Below, in pieces: positions 49,877 through 57,169 of a DNA stretch of 64,000 bases. The stretch is from NCBI GenBank assembly GCA_023423795.1, contig JAFAEX010000311.1:23905-87904 (forward strand). The letters are read 5' to 3'. Within the stretch, counting starts at the first letter, position 1, and every line of letters begins with the position of its first letter. The position numbers and the translations under genes were made by a program. Source of the DNA: Chloroflexota bacterium (lineage in GTDB: Bacteria > Chloroflexota > Chloroflexia > Thermomicrobiales > UBA6265). Below the pieces are notes generated by a model that was not told where the DNA came from, made no database searches, and saw only the letters and a list, made by a program, of their open reading frames with translations.

Positions 49877-51121
49877 ATGCACGAGTCGATGCTGACCCGC
49901 CGCTCCATCCTGAAGGGAACCGCTGGGGCCGCCGCCTTCGCCGCCGTTGGGTCCTCCGCTCGGCCCCGCCGCACCGCCGCCCGCCAGGACGTCACCCTCC
50001 ACTGGTGGGACTACTACTCCACCGGCGCCAACGCGGCGGCCATGGAGGCCCAGCTCCAGCGTTACATGGAATCCCACCCCGGCGTCACCATCGAGCGCAC
50101 CGCGCTTCCCTTCGCCGACCTCAAGCAGCAACTCTTGCAGGGCGCCGCCGCCGGCCAGTTGCCGGATATCGTCGTTATCGACAACCCGGACCACCAGGCG
50201 TTCGCCGCCCTCGGCGTGCTGGAGGACATCACCGACCGCGTTGCCGACTGGGGCCAGGCCGACGCGTACTTTGAGGGGCCGTGGGCCTCTACCGTTTGGG
50301 AGGGCAAGAACTACGGCATCCCCGACAATTCGAACTGTCTCGTCCAGTTCGTGAATAGCGATGTGCTCGCCGCCGCGGAGGTGTCGCCGCCCGCGAACTG
50401 GGAGGAGCTGACCGCCGCCGCCGCCACGCTGACCGAAGGTGACCGCTTCGGCCTCGCCGTCTCTGCGGTCAAGAGCGAGGAGGGCACGTTCCAGTGGCTG
50501 CCCTTCCTTTGGGAGACGGGCGAGGACATCCCGACCATCGACTCCGAAGGCGGCCAGCGGGCACTCCAGCTCTGGGTCGATCTCGTCAACAACGGCCACA
50601 TGTCCAAGGGCATCCTCGGCTGGAACCAGCAGGATGTGCTGGCCCAGTTCCAGAACGGCAAGGCCGCCATCATGGTCAACGGGCCGTGGCAGGTTCCCGT
50701 GCTGCTCGACCAGAACCCGGACCTGAACTGGGATGTGGCGACGCTGCCGGTGGACAAGCAGGGCGCGTCGATCCTCGGCGGCGAGAACATGGCCATCGTG
50801 GCCGGCGGCCCCAACATCGACGCTGCGTGGGACTTGCTGGCCTGGTCCCAGGAAACCGACAACCTCAAGCTGTACATCCAGGAGGCCGGGAAACTGCCCA
50901 GCCGCGCCGACCTCGCCGAAGATCCCTACTGGACCGAGGATCCCATCTACGGCGTCTTCGTCGAGCAGCTGAAGGTCGCCAAGCCGCGTGCCTACGGCAG
51001 CCGGTACCCGGAGATCTCCAACGCGATCCAGGAGGCGATCCAGGGCGCGGTGTCCGGGCAGGTGTCGGCGGCGGACGCGCTGGCGAAGGCGCAGGCGACG
51101 ATCACCCCATTGCTGCCGTAG
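49877..51121 (+). CDS. Extracellular solute-binding protein, sugar type
   Basis: This 414-residue protein starts at ATG 49877 (GAGGAGAAGG site). Residues 7-35 form a Tat-type signal (TRRSILKGTAGAAAFAAVGS). The mature protein fits the ABC sugar-binding family: VTLHWWDYYSTGANAAAM, LPDIVVIDNPDHQAFAA, GIPDNSNCLVQFVNSD, and NGKAAIMVNGPWQVP. It would bind a carbohydrate and deliver it to the permeases that follow. LacI precedes it. A REP-like hairpin lies in the 229-base gap before the first permease. Confidence 0.92.
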   Translation: MHESMLTRRSILKGTAGAAAFAAVGSSARPRRTAARQDVTLHWWDYYSTGANAAAMEAQLQRYMESHPGVTIERTALPFADLKQQLLQGAAAGQLPDIVVIDNPDHQAFAALGVLEDITDRVADWGQADAYFEGPWASTVWEGKNYGIPDNSNCLVQFVNSDVLAAAEVSPPANWEELTAAAATLTEGDRFGLAVSAVKSEEGTFQWLPFLWETGEDIPTIDSEGGQRALQLWVDLVNNGHMSKGILGWNQQDVLAQFQNGKAAIMVNGPWQVPVLLDQNPDLNWDVATLPVDKQGASILGGENMAIVAGGPNIDAAWDLLAWSQETDNLKLYIQEAGKLPSRADLAEDPYWTEDPIYGVFVEQLKVAKPRAYGSRYPEISNAIQEAIQGAVSGQVSAADALAKAQATITPLLP

Positions 51122-51174
51122 CCGCGCCGGGCACCGCTGTTCACGGCGCCTGATCGCCACATCATCACTTCGCT

Positions 51175-51256
51175 GTCATCCCGAGCTTGTTGACGGATCT
51201 CGTCTCTCTCGACTCCTCGACTCGAAAACGAGATCCCTCGACAAGCTCGGGATGAC
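51175..51256. repeat. Long REP-like hairpin with octamer repeats in its loop (element B)
   Basis: 29-base arms (51175-51203 and 51228-51256) pair at 27 of 29 positions. The arms match element A (GTCATCCCGAGC...GGATCTCGT). The loop (51204-51227) holds the octamer motif CTCGACTCCTCGACTCG, which is the second repeat family of this window. It lies inside the carbohydrate operon. Confidence 0.8.
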
Positions 51257-51350
51257 GGGAAGGCGATCCAGGCATCACACGCTCACCCCCCGGCTCGGCA
51301 TAGTCGCGATCTGCCGGACCGGGGTTCCACCACGGCGGGAGGCCAACCCG

Positions 51351-52301
51351 ATGGCGAGCGCCGCTCCGTCCGCATCCCAACCCGCGCTGGCGCCCATGGC
51401 CCGCCGGTCGTCGGCCGCCCGTCGCCGCCGGCTGCTGGCAGACTGGGCGTTCCTGCTGCCGGCCGTCCTGTTCATCGCCCTGACCATGCTCTACCCGGTG
51501 GCGAGCAACCTCCGGATGAGCCTGTACGACGTGAACGTGATGACCTTCCTGCGGGGCGGCGCGCCGTTCGTCGGGCTGGACAATTATCGCATCCTGCTGG
51601 GCGACCCCGGATTTCGCCACGCCCTCGGGTTGTCGCTGATCTTCACGGGCGGGTCGCTGGTCTTCCAGTTCGTCATCGGGTTCGCGCTCGCGATCTTCTT
51701 CAACCGCCCGTTTCCGGGAAACGGTCTCCTGCGCGCGTTGATGCTGCTGGCGTGGCTGCTGCCGACGGTCGTCTCCGGCAGCCTCTTCCGCTGGATGCTG
51801 GACGGCGATTTCGGTGTCATCAACTGGGCGCTCGTCTCGCTGGGCGTGCTCGAGGATGGCCGCTACTGGCTGATCGACCCCGGTACCGCGCTGGCGGGAA
51901 CCATTTTCGCCAACGTCTGGGTCGGCATCCCGTTCAACATGGCCTTGTTGCTCGCCGGATTGCAGGGCATCTCGCCGACGCTCTACGAAGCGGCGGCGGT
52001 CGATGGCGCGACCGGCTGGCAGCGGTTCCGCTCGATCACCCTGCCGCTGATGCGGCCGGTGGCGCTCAGCGTGCTGCTGCTCGGCCTGATCTACACGTTC
52101 AAGGTCTTCGACCTGATCTACGTCATGACCAAGGGCGGGCCGGTGGACGCGACTACCGTGCTTCCGATCTACACCTACCTGCTGACCTTCAACTTCTTCC
52201 GGTTCGGCGAAGGGGCCGCGGCGGCGACGGTGCTGCTGCTCGGCATGGTCGGGGTCGCCGTGCTCTACCTTTGGGCGTCCCGGCGGGAGGATGCGGCATG
52301 A
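51351..52301 (+). CDS. Carbohydrate ABC permease 1
   Basis: This 316-residue protein has six hydrophobic helices and belongs to the MalF/LacF-type CUT1 permeases. The EAA loop is EAAAVDGATGWQRFRSITLPLM (about residue 212), which docks an ATPase. ATG 51351 follows GGGAGG. Its stop overlaps the next permease's ATG (ATGA), so the two are coupled. It would form half of the pore with the next gene. The operon has no ATPase gene. Confidence 0.92.
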   Translation: MASAAPSASQPALAPMARRSSAARRRRLLADWAFLLPAVLFIALTMLYPVASNLRMSLYDVNVMTFLRGGAPFVGLDNYRILLGDPGFRHALGLSLIFTGGSLVFQFVIGFALAIFFNRPFPGNGLLRALMLLAWLLPTVVSGSLFRWMLDGDFGVINWALVSLGVLEDGRYWLIDPGTALAGTIFANVWVGIPFNMALLLAGLQGISPTLYEAAAVDGATGWQRFRSITLPLMRPVALSVLLLGLIYTFKVFDLIYVMTKGGPVDATTVLPIYTYLLTFNFFRFGEGAAAATVLLLGMVGVAVLYLWASRREDAA

Positions 52302-53143
52302 GCGCTTCCGTCGCGTCCCTGCGCCGGCAGGGGTACGGCTCGACGTTGGTCGGCGTGCTGATCGTGCTGGTCTTCCTGTTCCCGGTGTTCTGGATGGTCT
52401 CGACGTCGTTCAAGACCCCGGCCGGCATCTTCGCCACGCCGCCGCAACTGATCCCGTCGCCGTTCACCGCCGCTGCGTACCAGCAGGCCATCTTCGGCGA
52501 CCCTGCCGTGCTGCGGGCGATGCGGTCAAGTCTCGTGGTGAGCATCGGCACGATGGCACTGACGCTGGTGCTGGCGGCCCCGGCGGCCTACGCGCTGGCG
52601 CGGCTGAAGTTGCCCGGCGGCTCGCTCGTGCTGCTGTTGCTGCTGATCACCCAACTCCTGCCGAGCATCGTGCTGGCCGGACCGTTGTTCATCGTGTTTT
52701 CCCGGATTGGGCTGGTCAATTCCTACCAGGCACTGATCCTCGCCGACACGACGATCTCGCTACCGTTCGCGGTCATCATCCTGCGGCCGTTCTTCCTGTC
52801 GGTGCCGCACGATCTCGAACAGGCGGCGCTGGTGGACGGCGCGACCCGCTGGGGCGCGTTCCGGCGGATCACGCTGCCGCTGGTGAAGCCTGGGCTGGTG
52901 ACGGTCGCGGCGTTCGCGTTCCTGTTCGCGTGGGGGGAGTTCGTCTTCGCCCTGTCGCTCAACAACGACGAGAGCATCCAGCCGGTCACCGTCGCCCTGA
53001 ACCGGCTCATCGGGCAGTACGGCACGCAATGGAACAGCCTGATGGCGATCTCGACGACGGTGGCGGTTCCCATCGTGGCCGTGTTCGCCGGATTGCAGCG
53101 CTTCATCATCGGCGGCTTGACCGCCGGGGCGTCCAAGGAATAG
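52298..53143 (+). CDS. Carbohydrate ABC permease 2
   Basis: This 281-residue protein is a MalG-type permease with six helices. The EAA loop is EQAALVDGATRWGAFRRITLPL near residue 173. It overlaps permease 1 by 4 bases (ATGA). A possible weak terminator lies 100 bases downstream, before the first oxidoreductase gene. Confidence 0.92.
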   Translation: MSASVASLRRQGYGSTLVGVLIVLVFLFPVFWMVSTSFKTPAGIFATPPQLIPSPFTAAAYQQAIFGDPAVLRAMRSSLVVSIGTMALTLVLAAPAAYALARLKLPGGSLVLLLLLITQLLPSIVLAGPLFIVFSRIGLVNSYQALILADTTISLPFAVIILRPFFLSVPHDLEQAALVDGATRWGAFRRITLPLVKPGLVTVAAFAFLFAWGEFVFALSLNNDESIQPVTVALNRLIGQYGTQWNSLMAISTTVAVPIVAVFAGLQRFIIGGLTAGASKE

Positions 53144-53242
53144 GGCGGGAGGCGGAGAATCGAGCTGCGACGATGCCACGAATACGGATCAATTCGAGGT
53201 GGGGCCGATGGCGAGCAACGATAGAGCGAGCGGCCGCCGGAA

Positions 53243-53267
53243 AGCCCGGTCCCTTTAGGGCCGGGTT
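53243..53267 (+). terminator. Possible weak terminator after the ABC permeases
   Basis: A stem of about 10 pairs with one bulged T and a TTTA loop (AGCCCGG/CCGGGTT core). No T tail follows, so it may be only a partial stop or a message-stabilising hairpin. Confidence 0.4.
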
Positions 53268-53363
53268 CGTTGGGCCGACCGACATCGACGACCCCACCAA
53301 CCGTCGCTCCTGTGCGCGGTTTTCGTCTCATGCTTCACGTCTCGCCTGTCGGAGGGAAACCGG

Positions 53364-54368
53364 ATGCAACTCCTGCAAATCGGGCTCGGCGGATTCGGGC
53401 GGAGTTGGGCCGAGTTGGCCCGCCGCGCCGAGGGGATCGAATACGTGGGCGCGGTCGATCCCGACCCCGTCGCGCGGGCGTGGGCCGAGTCGGCGCTCGA
53501 ATTGCCCGACGGAGCGTTGTTCGCCACGTTCGCCGACGCGCTCGAAAAGGCCGAGTTCGAGGCGGTGCTGCTGGCGACGCCGCCGGCGACGCACCACCCG
53601 GTCGCGCTGGCGGCGCTCGGGGCGGGGAAGCACGTCCTCGTCGAGAAGCCGCTGGCGACCACCCTGCCCGACGCGCAGCACATCGTCGCCGCTGCAGAAG
53701 CGGCCGAACGTATCCTGATGGTCAGCCAGAACTACCGCTTCCGCGCGCCCGCCCGGGCCATGCAGGCGGCGGTGCGCGATGGCGCGATCGGCCGCGTGCT
53801 GACGGTCCGGGCCGAGCACCGGCGGGATACGCGGACGCTTTTCGGCGAAGGCAACTTCCGCTACGACATGGAGCACCCGCTGGTCATCGACATGACCATC
53901 CACCACGCCGACCTGCTGCGGATGCTGACCGGGCAGGAGGTGACCTCGCTCGACGCGCGCGGCTGGCGCGTGCCCGACAGCCCGTACCGACACGACCCGG
54001 CGGTTGCCGCCCTCTTCACGCTCGACGGCGGCGCGAGCGCCCGCTACGAGGGCAACTGGGCGACCCACGAGGCCGAAACGTCGTGGAACGGCGATTGGGA
54101 GATCCTCGGGGAGGAGGGCATCCTGCGCTGGACCGGTGGCGTAGCCGACCCCCTCGTCGGCGAGGTCACCATCCAGGGCTGGGGCGAATCCTCGCGGCCG
54201 CTTCCGCAACCCGCGCTGGCGCACCCCGACCGCGCCGGCACGCTCCAGGCGTTCCGCCACGCGGTCGCGACCGGCGAGGAACCGGAAACGTCCGGCCGCG
54301 ACAACCTCGGCAGCCTGGCCATCGTCCTCGCGATGGCCGCCGCCGTCGATCGCGCCGGCCTGCTCTGA
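53364..54368 (+). CDS. Gfo/Idh/MocA-family oxidoreductase
   Basis: This 334-residue protein has the NAD(P)-binding start MQLLQIGLGGFGRSWAELA, the EKP motif in LVEKPLATTLP that helps bind cofactor and proton relay, and a later catalytic-looking region MEHPLVIDMTIHHADLLRM with conserved His. Members oxidise or reduce sugars, inositols or sugar acids. ATG 53364 follows GGAGGG. It sits between the ABC permeases and a TIM-barrel isomerase, so it likely acts on the imported sugar. Confidence 0.9.
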   Translation: MQLLQIGLGGFGRSWAELARRAEGIEYVGAVDPDPVARAWAESALELPDGALFATFADALEKAEFEAVLLATPPATHHPVALAALGAGKHVLVEKPLATTLPDAQHIVAAAEAAERILMVSQNYRFRAPARAMQAAVRDGAIGRVLTVRAEHRRDTRTLFGEGNFRYDMEHPLVIDMTIHHADLLRMLTGQEVTSLDARGWRVPDSPYRHDPAVAALFTLDGGASARYEGNWATHEAETSWNGDWEILGEEGILRWTGGVADPLVGEVTIQGWGESSRPLPQPALAHPDRAGTLQAFRHAVATGEEPETSGRDNLGSLAIVLAMAAAVDRAGLL

Positions 54369-54421
54369 GGCGTGAGACGTGAGACGTGACGGAGTGCCGG
54401 GAGTCGAGCGCGACAACGTCC

Positions 54422-54457
54422 CTTCTCGACTCCTCGACGTCTCGACTCCTCGACTCG
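54422..54457. repeat. Octamer repeat tract before the TIM-barrel gene
   Basis: Units of CTCGACTCCTCGACGTC and CTCGACTCCTCGACTCGG run in tandem with an 8-base period. The tract lies in the gap between the oxidoreductase and the isomerase. Confidence 0.7.
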
Positions 54458-54531
54458 GTTACGATGCCAGCAGGCTCCGATGGCGGGACGGCGGCGCGCC
54501 GCCCGCACGACGACCAGGAGGAGGACCCCGG

Positions 54532-55494
54532 ATGAAAGTCGGCGTGTTCCTGGTGCTCTTTTCCCAGCGCCCGTTCGAGGAGGCGCTGGATTACGTGAAG
54601 GCCGCCGGCTGCGAGGCGGTCGAGATCGGCTGCGGCGGCTACCCCGGCGGCGCCCACTGCAACCCCGGCGAGTTGCTGGCCGACGACGCGAAATTGAAGG
54701 CGTTCCAGCGGGCCATCGAGTCGCGCGGGCTGGAAATCAGCGCGCTGTCCTGCCACGGCAACCCGCTGCACCCGAACGCCGAGATCGCGAAGGCGCACGA
54801 CCGCGACTACCGCGACACGGTGCGGCTGGCGCAGAAGATGGGCGTCAGGAACGTCATCACCTTCTCCGGCTGCCCGGGCGATTCGGACAACGCCAGCAAA
54901 CCGAACTGGGTGACCTGTCCGTGGCCCACCGATTTCCTCGAAATCCTCGACTGGCAGTGGACGGAAAAGGTCGCGCCGTACTGGAGCGAGGCCGCGAAGT
55001 TCGCCGGCGACCACGACGTGCGGGTGGCGATCGAGTTGCACCCCGGTTTCGTGGCCTACCACACCGAGTCGTTCTGGCGGCTGCGCGAGATCGGCGGCGA
55101 GGCGATCGGCGTCAACTTCGACCCGTCGCACCTGTTCTGGCAGGGGATGGACCCGCTGGTCTGCGTCCGCGAACTGGGCGACGCGATCTACCACGTCCAC
55201 GCGAAGGACACGTGGCTGGACGCGCCGAACATCCGCCGCAACGGCGTGCTCGACACCAAGCCGTACACCGAGGAGCAGCAGCGCTCCTGGATCTTCCGCA
55301 CCGTGGGCTACGGCCACGGGCCGGAGTTCTGGCGCTCGTTCGTCTCCGAACTGCGCATGGCCGGCTTCGACGGCCCGCTCTCGATCGAGCACGAAGACTC
55401 GCTGATGAGCGTCAACGAAGGCTTTACCAAGGCGGTCCAGTTCCTGAAGGACACGGTCATCACCGAGCAGCCGGGCGCGGCCTGGTGGGTGTGA
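54532..55494 (+). CDS. TIM-barrel sugar phosphate isomerase/epimerase
   Basis: This 320-residue protein fits the xylose isomerase-like TIM barrel group. Metal ligands are likely in VAIELHPGFV, VNFDPSHLFWQG, YHVHAKDTW and LSIEHEDSLMS. The N-terminus (MKVGVFLVLFSQRPFEEALD) and EAVEIGCGGYPGG are typical. ATG 54532 follows GGAGGAGGA. It works with the Gfo/Idh enzymes on a sugar or sugar acid. It is flanked by octamer repeat tracts on both sides. Confidence 0.9.
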   Translation: MKVGVFLVLFSQRPFEEALDYVKAAGCEAVEIGCGGYPGGAHCNPGELLADDAKLKAFQRAIESRGLEISALSCHGNPLHPNAEIAKAHDRDYRDTVRLAQKMGVRNVITFSGCPGDSDNASKPNWVTCPWPTDFLEILDWQWTEKVAPYWSEAAKFAGDHDVRVAIELHPGFVAYHTESFWRLREIGGEAIGVNFDPSHLFWQGMDPLVCVRELGDAIYHVHAKDTWLDAPNIRRNGVLDTKPYTEEQQRSWIFRTVGYGHGPEFWRSFVSELRMAGFDGPLSIEHEDSLMSVNEGFTKAVQFLKDTVITEQPGAAWWV

Positions 55495-55499
55495 CGGCG

Positions 55500-55535
55500 T
55501 AGTCGAGGAGTCGGGAAGTCGAGGAGTCGAGAAGA
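55500..55535. repeat. Inverted octamer repeat tract, left of the four-helix-bundle gene
   Basis: The tract reads GTCGAGGAGTCGGGAAGTCG and continues in the same 8-base period; its complement matches the tract at 55914-55952 at about 33 of 38 positions. The two tracts form imperfect terminal inverted repeats around the gene at 55554-55913. Confidence 0.75.
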
Positions 55536-55553
55536 AGCACGGCGAGGTGCGGT

Positions 55554-55913
55554 GTGGCGAGGGTGGGGAGGTTCGAGGATCTGATCGCGTGGCAGCGCGC
55601 GGTCGATTTGTCGGAGGCCGTCTACCGCCACACGATGAAATGGCCGCGTGAGGAGATGTTCGGGCTGACAAACCAGGTCCGGCGGGCATCGACCTCGATC
55701 TCGTCGAACATCGCCGAGGGCCAGGGCCGCCCGGGGGTGCAGGAACTTCGCCGGTTCCTCCGGATCGCCCACGGTTCACTGTGCGAAGTGCAGAGTCAAC
55801 TCATGGTCGGCCAGCGTCTTGGCTTCTCGACTCCCGCCGACACCAGACGGATTCTCGACCAAACCGAAGAACTCGGCCGCATCATCCGCGGCTTCATCAA
55901 CAGCCTCGACTGA
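55554..55913 (+). CDS. Four-helix-bundle protein (23S intervening-sequence/Avd-like)
   Basis: This 119-residue protein starts at GTG 55554. It fits the four-helix-bundle family known from 23S rRNA intervening sequences and Avd-like proteins: FEDLIAWQRAVDLSEAVYRH, then NQVRRASTSISSNIAEGQGR and a helical end (DQTEELGRIIRGFINSLD). The family's role is unclear; some members bind nucleic acid. It has no functional tie to the sugar operon it interrupts, and inverted octamer repeats frame it, which suggests insertion. No reverse transcriptase or 23S gene is near. Confidence 0.82.
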   Translation: MARVGRFEDLIAWQRAVDLSEAVYRHTMKWPREEMFGLTNQVRRASTSISSNIAEGQGRPGVQELRRFLRIAHGSLCEVQSQLMVGQRLGFSTPADTRRILDQTEELGRIIRGFINSLD

Positions 55914-55952
55914 CTCCTCCTCGACTTCTCGACTTCTCGACTCCTCGACTCG
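55914..55952. repeat. Octamer repeat tract, right of the four-helix-bundle gene
   Basis: TCGACTTC and TCGACTCC units repeat with an 8-base period right after the four-helix-bundle stop. It is the inverted partner of 55500-55535. Confidence 0.75.
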
Positions 55953-55966
55953 TCTGGAGGACACGC

Positions 55967-57133
55967 ATGGCATCCGAAATCGGCGTCGGCCTCGTTGGCT
56001 ACAAGTTCATGGGACGGACGCATTCCAACGCCTACCGGCAGGTTTCGCACTTCTTCGATGTGGACCCGAAGCCGCGGATGGTGGCCATCTGCGGGCGAAA
56101 CGAGGAGGCGGTGAAGGAGGCCGCCGAGTCGCTCGGGTGGGAGGGGTACGAGACCGACTACAACGCCCTGATCGCCCGCGACGACATCGGGCTGATCGAC
56201 GTCTCCACGCCCGGCGACACGCACAAGGACGTGGTGCTGGCGGCGCTCGCCGCCGGCAAGCACGTCCTGTGCGAGAAGCCGCTGGCCAACTCGTTGGCCG
56301 ACGCGCGGGAGATGATGGATGCCGCGGCGCAGGCCGGCGTCGTGGCGATGGTGAACTTCAACTACCGCCGCGTCCCGGCCGTCCAGCTTGCCAAGCGGAT
56401 CATCGACGAGGGGCGCATCGGCGAGATCCGGCACTGGCGGGGCGTCTACCTGCAGGACTGGATCAACGACCCGAACTTCCCGCTGGTCTGGCGGATGCGC
56501 AAGGAGATCGCCGGGTCCGGCGCGCTCGGCGACATCGCCGCCCACAGCGTTGACCTCGCGCGGTTCCTCGTCGGCGACATCACCGAGGTCGTCGGCACGA
56601 TGGACACCTTCATCAAGCAGCGGCCGATCGAGGAGTTCAGCATGGGCGGCGCCGGGCTCTCGGCCGCCGCCGGCGAGCAAATGGGGGAGGTGACCGTCGA
56701 TGACGCGACGACCTTCCTCGCCCGCTTCGCCAGCGGGGCGACCGGCACCTTCGAGGCGACCCGCCTCGCACCCGGTCGCCGCAACCGCAACTCGTTCGAG
56801 ATCAGTGGCTCAACGGGCAGCATCTCGTTCGACCTCGAACGGATGAACGAGCTCCAGGTCTACTTCACCGACGACCCGGCCGGGCTGCAGGGATTCCGCA
56901 CGATCAACGTCACCGACGCGGACCATCCGTACGTGTCGGCGTGGTGGCCGGCGGGCCACATTATCGGCTACGAGCACACCTTCGTTCACGCCGTGAAGGA
57001 CCTGCTCGACGGCATCCGCGCCGGGACCACCCCGGCCCCGACCTTTGAGGACGGCTTCCGTTGCCAGGCCGTCCTCGACGCGGTGGAGCAGAGCGTGGCC
57101 AACCACGCCTGGGCCACGGTGGAGCAGGCGTAG
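55967..57133 (+). CDS. Second Gfo/Idh/MocA-family oxidoreductase
   Basis: This 388-residue protein starts at ATG 55967 (TGGAGGA site). It has the NAD(P)-binding glycines in VGLVGYKFMGRTHSNAY, the EKP motif in LCEKPLANSLAD and a conserved region GSGALGDIAAHSVDLARFL with His. Length and ending suit myo-inositol or sugar dehydrogenases. It is the last gene of the carbohydrate operon and probably performs a second redox step. Confidence 0.9.
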   Translation: MASEIGVGLVGYKFMGRTHSNAYRQVSHFFDVDPKPRMVAICGRNEEAVKEAAESLGWEGYETDYNALIARDDIGLIDVSTPGDTHKDVVLAALAAGKHVLCEKPLANSLADAREMMDAAAQAGVVAMVNFNYRRVPAVQLAKRIIDEGRIGEIRHWRGVYLQDWINDPNFPLVWRMRKEIAGSGALGDIAAHSVDLARFLVGDITEVVGTMDTFIKQRPIEEFSMGGAGLSAAAGEQMGEVTVDDATTFLARFASGATGTFEATRLAPGRRNRNSFEISGSTGSISFDLERMNELQVYFTDDPAGLQGFRTINVTDADHPYVSAWWPAGHIIGYEHTFVHAVKDLLDGIRAGTTPAPTFEDGFRCQAVLDAVEQSVANHAWATVEQA

Positions 57134-57169
57134 CGTCCAACCTTCGAGCGAACCGCAGGCCGCGGGCGA

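Larger units (their letters stand above)
55500..55952. mobile_element. Candidate small mobile element: four-helix-bundle gene between inverted octamer repeats
   Basis: One short gene is framed by imperfect inverted repeats of the octamer type, inside an otherwise coherent sugar operon. Single copies of the same repeat occur elsewhere in the window. No transposase or target-site duplication is seen, so mobility is inference. Confidence 0.4.

Noticed and set aside
55554..55913. Four-helix-bundle gene as part of a diversity-generating retroelement
   Set aside because: Avd-like proteins occur in such elements, but no reverse transcriptase, template repeat or variable target is visible nearby.
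54422..55952. Octamer tracts read as a CRISPR array
   Set aside because: Units are only 8 bases, there are no spacers of even length, and no cas genes are present.
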